Below, piece after piece: positions 29,321 to 37,079 of a stretch of DNA of 64,000 bases; position 1 is the stretch's first letter, and each line of letters begins with the position of its first letter. This DNA comes from an uncultured Algibacter sp. (GTDB taxonomy: Bacteria > Bacteroidota > Bacteroidia > Flavobacteriales > Flavobacteriaceae). A model generated the notes under the pieces. That model was not told the origin of the DNA. It did no database searches and saw only the letters and a program-made list of their open reading frames with translations. The position numbers and the translations under genes are program-made. The stretch lies in the NCBI RefSeq assembly GCF_947487575.1, contig NZ_CANKXG010000008.1:179451-243450 (forward strand), written 5' to 3'.

Positions 29321-29349
29321 CGTCATGCTGAACTTGTTTCAGCATCTCA
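29321..29349 (+). repeat. Repeat family II copy (CGTCATGCTGAACTTGTTTCAGCATCTCA)
   Basis: ATGCTGAA...TTCAGCAT stem 3' of the glycosyltransferase. Confidence 0.65.
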
Positions 29350-29362
29350 CATCTTAATTATT

Positions 29363-29390
29363 TTTGGGCGTTACCACAAGGGTCGGGCTT
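29363..29390 (+). repeat. Repeat family I, copy D (5' portion only)
   Basis: TTTGGGCGTTACCACAAGGGTCGGGCTT then divergent sequence. Confidence 0.7.
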
Positions 29391-29439
29391 GTTTATTGAC
29401 TTTGTTTTTAAATCGAAAGAGAAGGTTTTCTTGAGAGGT

Positions 29440-29578
29440 TCGTTTAACGGTCTCGTATAACCGTCAGTTACGGGTTTATATGCGTTAATTTTCAGTTTAG
29501 CACTGACGTTAGCAATTCCGAGTGGATTCGGACGTAGTCGAATCCGCCGTAATTGCGGTTATACATTGTTACAAACTG
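29440..29578. repeat. Long structured inverted-repeat element
   Basis: Ends GTTTAACGGTCTCGTATAACCGTCAGTTACGG / CCGTAATTGCGGTTATACATTGTTACAAAC are inverted; internal GGATTCG/CGAATCC hairpin. Confidence 0.7.
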
Positions 29579-29598
29579 TTTTTTATAATTATAAAGTT

Positions 29599-30135
29599 CT
29601 ACAGGTTATTATTGACTACTCCTTCATAATGTCCAACTACAGTTACCGAGTTCCATTTAAAACTGTAATCAAGATTAATTTCGTTTACTAGATTGTCTTC
29701 TGTAGAAGTAATTGAATTAATTGTCACATCACCAGAAACAAATCTTTCGTCTTGAAACCAATAGCCAGTAGTAATGTCTACTTCATCTTGATTAGAATTA
29801 TCTTGAAAATGAATAGGTAAATAACCATGTATTCCAAATTTGTGGTTTCTACCATTTTCAGTTGAATATTTTCCTTTTACAAGAGGACCATCTTCTATAT
29901 CTGTCCCAGAATCTAAACTAAAGCGACCAAATTGGCCTTCAGGCAGGTTGTGGTCAAGAGGGTTGCAGAATATGAAGTCAAAAGCTGAACTTTGACTGTT
30001 AGATTTTGCAAAATTAGTTTCATAGAAAACACCATTGTAAGTAAAACCATTTCTACTTTCAGAAACATCATCAGAAGAACAAGAAATAATAGATAATCCA
30101 ATTAAAACTCCAAATATTAAATTCAATTTTTTCAT
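29599..30135 (-). CDS. Hypothetical lipoprotein
   Basis: MKKLNLIFGVLIGLSIISCSSDDVSES lipobox. Confidence 0.75.
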   Translation of the reverse strand: MKKLNLIFGVLIGLSIISCSSDDVSESRNGFTYNGVFYETNFAKSNSQSSAFDFIFCNPLDHNLPEGQFGRFSLDSGTDIEDGPLVKGKYSTENGRNHKFGIHGYLPIHFQDNSNQDEVDITTGYWFQDERFVSGDVTINSITSTEDNLVNEINLDYSFKWNSVTVVGHYEGVVNNNL

Positions 30136-30291
30136 TTGGTAAAGTTTGGTTTAAATTGTTTGTAATGCGATGATATAAATCCGTTTTAATGATTTATATC
30201 AGACGTTAAACGAAGTTAGTTAATTTTTCTGACAAAATCAAGTAAGTAATTTGTATTTAATATGACAAACAAATAATCATATATTTACCAC

Positions 30292-31740
30292 ATGCTTTTA
30301 AACCCAACATTTTTAAAACTAAGTAAAACACAATTACTTATCGCATTATCAAGCGTGTTATTCTATTGGGCTTTTGCTTACGATTTAATTAGAACCGATT
30401 ACATAAAACTCATCATGCTGTATAGCGCGTTGTTTATTTTGTTCTATAAACTAGTACAGCGTTTTAAAAGCAATATTCAATTTTTAAGCTATTTAGCCTT
30501 TGGGTTTCGAGCTATTTTTATTTTAGCCATACCTAACCTGTCACAAGATTTTTATCGTTTTATATGGGATGGTCGCATGATATTAGAAGGCATAAACCCT
30601 TATTTATTTACCGTAGAATCGTTTATAAGCAAAGATGAATTTCCTGTAGCAGAAGCTTTGGAACTGCGCGCTGGCATGGGCAGTTTAAATGCCAGTCATT
30701 TCACTAATTATCCGCCAATAAATCAACTCTGTTTTACCATTGCTGCTCTATTTGCTGGAAAAAGCATTTTAGGTTCGGTAGTAGTTATACGCTTGCTTAT
30801 TATTGCTGCCGATTTTGGAACGCTGCACTTTGGTAAAAAACTATTAGAAAAACTAAAGCTACCTGCGCATCATATATTTTGGTATATTTTAAATCCGTTT
30901 ATCATTATAGAACTTACAGGCAATCTGCATTTTGAAGGGGTTATGATTTTCTTTTTAGTATGGAGTTTGTATTTGCTTTATGTTGGCAAATGGCAATTCG
31001 CTGCAGTGGTTTTAGCCTTATCTATTTCAGTAAAATTGATTCCGTTAATATTTTTGCCTTTGTTTTTTCAGTGGTTTGTAAAGCGAAACGTCATTGCGAA
31101 CAAAGTGTCGCTATCTGCTAAAAAGGAAGAGATTGCCACGTCGTTACCTCCTCGCAATGACCTATGGAAGGGAATGACAAAACTGATTGGGTTTTATACC
31201 ATAGTCATCTTGACTACGCTCCTACTTTTTGCGCCGTTTTATTCCTCAGAATTTGTAAACAACTATTCAACAACGGTGGCACTCTGGTTTCAAAACTTCG
31301 AGTTTAATGGCAGTATCTACTACATAGCCAGAGAAATTGGATACTTGTTTAGAGGTTATAACGAAATTGCTATTATTGGAACTATAACACCCATACTTGT
31401 TATACTGTTTGTTTTAATCATCACCTTTTTTAGAAGAAATAGAACGCCTATACAACTTATTACAGCGATGCTACTAGTATTATCATTTTATTATTTTACA
31501 ACCACTACAGTACACCCTTGGTACGTTGCCTCACTATTAATACTTTCAATTTTTACTAAATACAAATTTCCTTTAGTCTGGAGTTTTGTAATTATACTTA
31601 GTTACTTGGCATATATAAACCTTAACAAAGCCGATAAATCTGAAAACCTTTGGGTCATTGCTTTGGAATATGTTATTGTTTATGGCGTATTTATTTGGGA
31701 AGTATTCATAAAAAAGGTTTCCAAAACATTGGAAACCTAA
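30292..31740 (+). CDS. Polytopic membrane mannosyltransferase-like protein (GT87/DUF2029-like)
   Basis: 'NLSQDFYRFIWDGRMILEGINPYLFTVE', 'FTNYPPINQL', 'HPWYVASLLILSIFT'; many TMs. Confidence 0.75.
   Translation: MLLNPTFLKLSKTQLLIALSSVLFYWAFAYDLIRTDYIKLIMLYSALFILFYKLVQRFKSNIQFLSYLAFGFRAIFILAIPNLSQDFYRFIWDGRMILEGINPYLFTVESFISKDEFPVAEALELRAGMGSLNASHFTNYPPINQLCFTIAALFAGKSILGSVVVIRLLIIAADFGTLHFGKKLLEKLKLPAHHIFWYILNPFIIIELTGNLHFEGVMIFFLVWSLYLLYVGKWQFAAVVLALSISVKLIPLIFLPLFFQWFVKRNVIANKVSLSAKKEEIATSLPPRNDLWKGMTKLIGFYTIVILTTLLLFAPFYSSEFVNNYSTTVALWFQNFEFNGSIYYIAREIGYLFRGYNEIAIIGTITPILVILFVLIITFFRRNRTPIQLITAMLLVLSFYYFTTTTVHPWYVASLLILSIFTKYKFPLVWSFVIILSYLAYINLNKADKSENLWVIALEYVIVYGVFIWEVFIKKVSKTLET
31089..31161. 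repeat. Dyad repeat embedded in frame in the coding sequence
   Basis: CGTCATTGCGA...TCGCAATGAC arms with GATTGCCACGTCGTTACCTCC interior inside the 30292-31740 CDS. Confidence 0.75.
31715..31738. terminator. Hairpin overlapping the stop codon of the membrane glycosyltransferase
   Basis: AGGTTTCCAA-AACA-TTGGAAACCT perfect 10-bp stem; T-run on the minus strand. Confidence 0.6.
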
Positions 31741-31822
31741 ATTATTTTATGCCATACTGAAAATAAATTCGGTATAGCAAAAATTACATTTTTTCTAACT
31801 TAGTAATTGTATTTATTTTATC

Positions 31823-32131
31823 CTATTCTTCTTCATCCATTTTAGGTGGTTGTACCGCTTCTGGATCATTATTATCAAAATCCTCATAATCATCTACATC
31901 ATAATTCTCCATTGTTACCGATAATGTAGAACTCACTTTTACTAAATATTTGGTGTCTTGGGTAATAACTTCAACGGCTTCAATCATATCATTATGTTGA
32001 TTTCTAAAGGATATAATATGATCATCATCATAACCATCAGGATATTTTTCAACTAATAAGGCTAAAATTTCCGGGGTCAGTTTCTTAAAATCTACAATGA
32101 CTCTTTTTAAGTTTTCATTCCTATTTTTCAT
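31823..32131 (-). CDS. Conserved acidic hypothetical protein
   Basis: 102-aa ORF with coding-like composition and a clean intergenic context. Confidence 0.65.
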   Translation of the reverse strand: MKNRNENLKRVIVDFKKLTPEILALLVEKYPDGYDDDHIISFRNQHNDMIEAVEVITQDTKYLVKVSSTLSVTMENYDVDDYEDFDNNDPEAVQPPKMDEEE

Positions 32132-32238
32132 CGCTAGGTATTTTTTTATATTGGTTGGTTTTCATATAATAAAAATACACAAAAATTAAAAGCGCTACAT
32201 AAAATTACATTATTTTTCAAGTGCTATATGTCTTTAAA

Positions 32239-32308
32239 AAAATAGGTTCATGTTTAATAGTATGTTGTCTCAACAAGAAATACATACTATTAAACATGAA
32301 CCTATTTT
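32239..32308 (-). terminator. Extended 26-bp perfect-stem hairpin terminator
   Basis: AAAATAGGTTCATGTTTAATAGTATG / CATACTATTAAACATGAACCTATTTT; minus strand ends in a T-run; 3' of the pseudouridine synthase gene. Confidence 0.75.
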
Positions 32309-32400
32309 GAAATGTAATTGGTATAATAATCTAGAACTTTTGTTTTCCCAAACTCCAGTCTGAGCAAGGTAGAAACTTGATGCTGAATATGGGTTTTATT

Positions 32401-33243
32401 CTAAAGCATCTTCAAGGTATTCAATTCCTGCTCGGTTAAGTGTTTCCAATGCCCGCGTGGAATATCTTTTTTAGTTAAGTGACCAATTGCCACACAGTCT
32501 AAGCTTAAAATATCGTATTTAAAATATTCAAAAATGGTACGAATAATGGTATTTCCTGTATTCTTGATTTTTAAGCCGATTTCCTTTTTACTGGCACCAT
32601 CTATATAGCTTATCTCTTCAACTTCAATCAATTTACCTTCCACTTTAAAACCGCCTTGAATCTTTTTTAAATCTTCTAGTTTTAAGTTTTTATCTAATTC
32701 TAAATGAAATAAACGGGCTACACCATGCTTAGAGTTCATGAATTTACTGGATATTGTATCGTCATTCGTAAATAACAATAACCCTTTTGAGTTTCGCCCT
32801 AAACGTCCAATTGGTTTAATACGTGAAGATGTGGCATTAGCTACTAAATCCATTACCGTTCTCCCTTTTCCTTCACTGGTAGTGGTTGCAAATCCTTTTG
32901 GTTTATTAAGTAACACATAGGCTTTTTTCTCGGGTCTTATACTTGCGCCATCATACCGAACCTCGTCTACTAACTTTACTTTGTAACCCATTTCGGTAAT
33001 TACTTTACCGTTTACGCTTACTAAACCAATAGCTATATGTTCATCGGCCTCACGACGCGAGCAAATACCCGAATTGGATATAAATTTATTTAACCTAATT
33101 TCATCAGGGTTACCTGATTTTTTTGGAGTTGGATTATTTTTTTTAACAGGTGTATTTCCCTTAGCATTACTTCTAAAACGTTTGCTTTCACTACCACGTT
33201 CTGACGACTTTCCTTTTCTTTTACCTCCTTGTTGTTTGTCCAT
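32401..33243 (-). CDS. rRNA pseudouridine synthase (RsuA/RluB family)
   Basis: S4 domain 'IRLNKFISNSGICSRREADEHIAIGLVSVNGK', 'KPIGRLGRNSKGLLLFTNDD'. Confidence 0.9.
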   Translation of the reverse strand: MDKQQGGKRKGKSSERGSESKRFRSNAKGNTPVKKNNPTPKKSGNPDEIRLNKFISNSGICSRREADEHIAIGLVSVNGKVITEMGYKVKLVDEVRYDGASIRPEKKAYVLLNKPKGFATTTSEGKGRTVMDLVANATSSRIKPIGRLGRNSKGLLLFTNDDTISSKFMNSKHGVARLFHLELDKNLKLEDLKKIQGGFKVEGKLIEVEEISYIDGASKKEIGLKIKNTGNTIIRTIFEYFKYDILSLDCVAIGHLTKKDIPRGHWKHLTEQELNTLKML

Positions 33244-33315
33244 TACTTATAATTTTGTGCAAAGATATACTTAAAATTATGATTCTTGATTTAAAGCTTG
33301 TCGATTTGTTGGGTC

Positions 33316-33420
33316 TGCGTTAAGGATTGAGGTATTTGTTGAAGCTCTTTTTGTGTTGTTGCACCTATGCAACACAAAAAAGCGACTACCGAAAGCCTGA
33401 CCTTTGTGGTAACGCCCAAA
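33316..33420 (-). repeat. Repeat family I, copy E
   Basis: Nearly identical to copy C; 3 bp from the downstream minus-strand stop. Confidence 0.85.
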
Positions 33421-33423
33421 AAT

Positions 33424-34326
33424 TTATATGCGATTTAAGATAACACTTACGTCTATTAATAATATACTAAATACACCTGCGAGAATAATAAATTTTAAGA
33501 TATTATGTAATATAAGATACTGCGTTTTGGTTTTTGACCTCCATAACATAAATAGAAAAACAAGCAGTAGTAAAAAGCTTAAATAAAAGAATATATACAT
33601 GTTACCAACTTCAAAACGATATAAGAGCAAATAGGTTGGCACTAAGGTTAAAGCTGCCAAAATGGTCAACATTATTTTTGATGTTTTCTCGCCAAAAGCC
33701 ACAGGTATAGTGACATAGTTTTGGGCAATATCGCCTTTTATGTTTTCTAAATCTTTAGTGAGTTCGCGCATTGCAATTATTAAAAACAGAAATATGGCAT
33801 GTACAAAAATGACTGTTTCAAAATTTTTGTAATACATGAAAATGGCGAAGAATGGTGTTATGGTAAGTATTGCTGATGTTAAATTACCTATAAACGGCAA
33901 CCTTTTTAACTTATGAGAGTAAAACCAAATGGCGAAAATGTAAATTGAAAAAAACAGAACTGCTTTAAACGACACGTAACTTGCCATGATTACTGCGATA
34001 AAATTTAACACAAAATAAAATGATAGTTTGGTGTTTTGACTTACCAGCCTATCTAACCTAGACTTTATTGGGCGGTTTATTAAATCTTTTTCTGAATCGT
34101 AAAAGCTATTTATAATATATCCTCCTGCTATGGTTACTGAAGATGCCAATACCAACATGAGTAAATTTAAATCGAAAACCACGGCTTTTAAAGGCTTATC
34201 GTACGCCAAAATATAAACTGCTGTAAGGTATTGAGCAATAACTACAATTAAAACATTATAACCTCTTACCACAGAAAACATACTGAAAAATTTAAGTAGA
34301 ATATGTTTCTGTCTTCTTGTTAACAT
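33424..34326 (-). CDS. UbiA-family prenyltransferase (geranylgeranylglycerol-phosphate geranylgeranyltransferase-like)
   Basis: 'NSFYDSEKDLINRPIKSRLDR', 'MRELTKDLENIKGDIAQNYVTIPVAFGEKTSK'; start moved to MLTRRQ because upstream codons lie in a repeat. Confidence 0.8.
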   Translation of the reverse strand: MLTRRQKHILLKFFSMFSVVRGYNVLIVVIAQYLTAVYILAYDKPLKAVVFDLNLLMLVLASSVTIAGGYIINSFYDSEKDLINRPIKSRLDRLVSQNTKLSFYFVLNFIAVIMASYVSFKAVLFFSIYIFAIWFYSHKLKRLPFIGNLTSAILTITPFFAIFMYYKNFETVIFVHAIFLFLIIAMRELTKDLENIKGDIAQNYVTIPVAFGEKTSKIMLTILAALTLVPTYLLLYRFEVGNMYIFFYLSFLLLLVFLFMLWRSKTKTQYLILHNILKFIILAGVFSILLIDVSVILNRI

Positions 34327-34346
34327 CTTAAAAAGTTTGATAAGAT

Positions 34347-34372
34347 CCTGAAACAAGTTCAGGATGACAGTA
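34347..34372 (-). repeat. Repeat family II copy (GTCATCCTGAACTTGTTTCAGGATC)
   Basis: ATCCTGAA/TTCAGGAT stem, 3' of the mevalonate kinase stop. Confidence 0.65.
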
Positions 34373-34379
34373 ATGAAGT

Positions 34380-35309
34380 TTAGAAGTTATAAACGACTTC
34401 TAATTTATAATCTGACAATGCTTGTTTTGCCTTTTGAATATCTTCTGTAAAACCAAGTATATAGCCTCCGCCACCAGACCCACAAAGTTTTAAATAGTAT
34501 TCGTTGGTTTCAATTCCTTTTTTCCACAGTTCGTGAAATTGCTTTGGAATCATTGGTTTAAAGTGATTTAACACCACTTTAGATAATTGCTTAGTATTAC
34601 TAAATAATGATTTTATATCTCCATTTAAGAAATCGTCAACACAAGCATCTGTATGCTTTATAAACTGATTTTTTAGCATGCTACGAAAACCTTCTTGCTT
34701 CATTTTTTCCATAAACAAGCTAACCATTGGTGCGGTTTCTCCAATTATACCACTATCCAATAAAAACACAGCGCCTTTCCCCTCACTTTGCTGTGCAGGA
34801 ATACCAGTGGCTTCAATATTATCTTTTGAATTGATAAGAATTGGAATACTTAAATAACTATTTAAAGGATCTAAACCAGAGGATTTTCCATGGAAAAAAG
34901 ATTCCATTGCAGAAAAAATACTTTTTAATTTTAGAAGCTTTTCTCTAGTTAAGTTTTCAAGAACGGTAATTTTATCAAAAGCATATTTATCGTAGATAGC
35001 TGCTACCAATGCACCACTACTACCAACACCATACCCTTGCGGAATTGATGAATCAAAATACATTCCTGAATTTACATCTTCTAATAATCGTTCGATATCA
35101 AAACGAACAATAGCATCATCTGTACTTTGCAGGTGATTTGCAAATTGCTTTAAACTTGTGTTTGATTTGACAGCCTCATCTGTAGGGTTTTCATCTTTCT
35201 TTAAAGCTCCATTATAAAAACTATAAGGAATAGATAAACCTTTGGAATCTTTAATGATACCATACTCACCAAAGAGTAATATTTTTGAGTAAAAGAGAGG
35301 TCCTTTCAT
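34380..35309 (-). CDS. GHMP kinase, mevalonate kinase-like
   Basis: 'ILLFGEYGIIKDSKGLSIPY', 'SSIPQGYGVGSSGALVAAIYDKY', 'KLCGSGGGGYILGFT'; start trimmed to MKGPLFYSK. Confidence 0.85.
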   Translation of the reverse strand: MKGPLFYSKILLFGEYGIIKDSKGLSIPYSFYNGALKKDENPTDEAVKSNTSLKQFANHLQSTDDAIVRFDIERLLEDVNSGMYFDSSIPQGYGVGSSGALVAAIYDKYAFDKITVLENLTREKLLKLKSIFSAMESFFHGKSSGLDPLNSYLSIPILINSKDNIEATGIPAQQSEGKGAVFLLDSGIIGETAPMVSLFMEKMKQEGFRSMLKNQFIKHTDACVDDFLNGDIKSLFSNTKQLSKVVLNHFKPMIPKQFHELWKKGIETNEYYLKLCGSGGGGYILGFTEDIQKAKQALSDYKLEVVYNF

Positions 35310-35337
35310 AAGCAATTTTTGACTTGGTTTAGCAAAA

Positions 35338-36447
35338 TTACAACAGTTTTGCCCCAAAACCAATTTTATCGTTAATATACTCACCTTTTTGACAAAAGAC
35401 AACTAATTCAGTATTAATGAATTCCATAACTGATTTTGCCTCATTTTCAGGATACAACACATGTACATTAGCTCCTGCATCAAGTGTAAAACATATTTTT
35501 GAGCCTGAAGTTTTACGGTAATTCCAAATTTTATTAATAATTTCCAAAGTATTTGGTTTCATTAATATGAAATAAGGCATACTGGTCATCATCATGGCAT
35601 GGAGTGTTAATGCTTCACTTTCCACTAGTGCAATAAATGCATTTAAATCACCATTTTTCAATATAGAAATCATGTCAGAAAGGTTTTTACCTGCTTGTTT
35701 AAATCGCTCTTGAGCAAATGGATGATTATGCATTAAATTGTGCCCAACAGTACTGCTTACCTGTTTTTTACCTTTATCAACTAATAAAATAGTATCCTGA
35801 TAATTTTTGAAGTTAGAGTGTACTTCGTAAGGATATTTTATGCCGAACAAATCTGAACTTCCTTTAATTTCTTCATGTTTTCCCCAAACTACTAAATCAC
35901 CTTCAAGACTTCGGCAAGCACTTCCAGAACCTAAACGTGCTAAAAATGATGCTTTTTGAATGAAATAATTTTCATCATAAGACTTTTCGACTGCGCTCAA
36001 GGTAACATCAGACTTAATTAATTCCTTTTCTATGCTCATTAAACACAACGCCAATGCACTCATTCCTGAAGCAGAAGATGCTATACCTGAACTATGTGGA
36101 AATGTATTTGATGTTTCTATTTTAAAATGATACCCCTTTAAAAAAGGTAAATAGGCTTCTATACGCTTAAAAAAAGTTTCAATTTTTGGTTTAAAATCGT
36201 CTTTTTTTTCGTCATCTAAAAACACTTCAAACGACAAGTTACCATCGTTTTCTTTTTTTGTAAAACTCAGCTTTGTATTTGTCTTACAATTGTTTAGTGT
36301 AAAACTAATAGAAGGATTTTCTGGAATTTGATGTTCTTTCTTCCCCCAGTATTTTACCAAAGCAATATTACTTGGTGAAGACCATGTGAAACTGCCTTTT
36401 TCTATACTATTTGAATACGCTTTTGGAATAAAACCTGCTGCTATCAT
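35338..36447 (-). CDS. mvaD: Diphosphomevalonate decarboxylase
   Basis: 'WSSPSNIALVKYWGKKEHQIPENPSISFTL', 'SGIASSASGMSALALCL', 'GSGSACRSLEGDLVVWG'. Confidence 0.93.
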   Translation of the reverse strand: MIAAGFIPKAYSNSIEKGSFTWSSPSNIALVKYWGKKEHQIPENPSISFTLNNCKTNTKLSFTKKENDGNLSFEVFLDDEKKDDFKPKIETFFKRIEAYLPFLKGYHFKIETSNTFPHSSGIASSASGMSALALCLMSIEKELIKSDVTLSAVEKSYDENYFIQKASFLARLGSGSACRSLEGDLVVWGKHEEIKGSSDLFGIKYPYEVHSNFKNYQDTILLVDKGKKQVSSTVGHNLMHNHPFAQERFKQAGKNLSDMISILKNGDLNAFIALVESEALTLHAMMMTSMPYFILMKPNTLEIINKIWNYRKTSGSKICFTLDAGANVHVLYPENEAKSVMEFINTELVVFCQKGEYINDKIGFGAKLL

Positions 36448-36548
36448 TTGTTACATTTCAGTTGACAAAGACTGTTTAAAACAGACTTTATTAATTGGCT
36501 AAATTTATTTCTGGCAAAAATAGTAAATATCTAACGGTCTTTTTTATT

Positions 36549-37079
36549 TTAGCTAGATAGTGACAATAACTTTACCATAGTTTTATAGTTTCTTGCTGTA
36601 GCTGTAATTTTTAATTTTCGTTCAAACCAATTAACACCTAGTTTTGCTTTGCCCGCTCCCAGAGTATAGAAAATATATATGCAGTTTTTAGTAATAACAA
36701 ATGCTTCGTTTGGAAATTTAAGTTGCGAGGTTTCATTTATTAAATCCTTTTCTAGAGCTTCATTGAGTATTATAAAATAGCTATTCATTTTCTTTTCTTC
36801 GGGAAAAGGGCAGTTATTTAGAATCGATTCAATTTCGTTTTTAGATTTTACTAAAACTGGCACATCAAAACCAAAATGAGACAAAATGGCTTTTTGAATT
36901 TTATTCTCTAAAACTTTACTATCCAATTCTTTACTTTGAAAAATAACATTTCCGCTTTGAATGTAGGTTTTAACATTAATAAGTCCAGACTTAGTTAATA
37001 ATTCTCTAAGGTCTGCCATTGGGATTTTTTTATGCCCGCCTACGTTTATACCTCTTAAAAGCGCAATATATATTTTCAT
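36549..37079 (-). CDS. DUF1697 domain protein
   Basis: 'YIALLRGINVGGHKKIPMADLRELL...VKTYIQSGNVIFQS'. Confidence 0.9.
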   Translation of the reverse strand: MKIYIALLRGINVGGHKKIPMADLRELLTKSGLINVKTYIQSGNVIFQSKELDSKVLENKIQKAILSHFGFDVPVLVKSKNEIESILNNCPFPEEKKMNSYFIILNEALEKDLINETSQLKFPNEAFVITKNCIYIFYTLGAGKAKLGVNWFERKLKITATARNYKTMVKLLSLSS

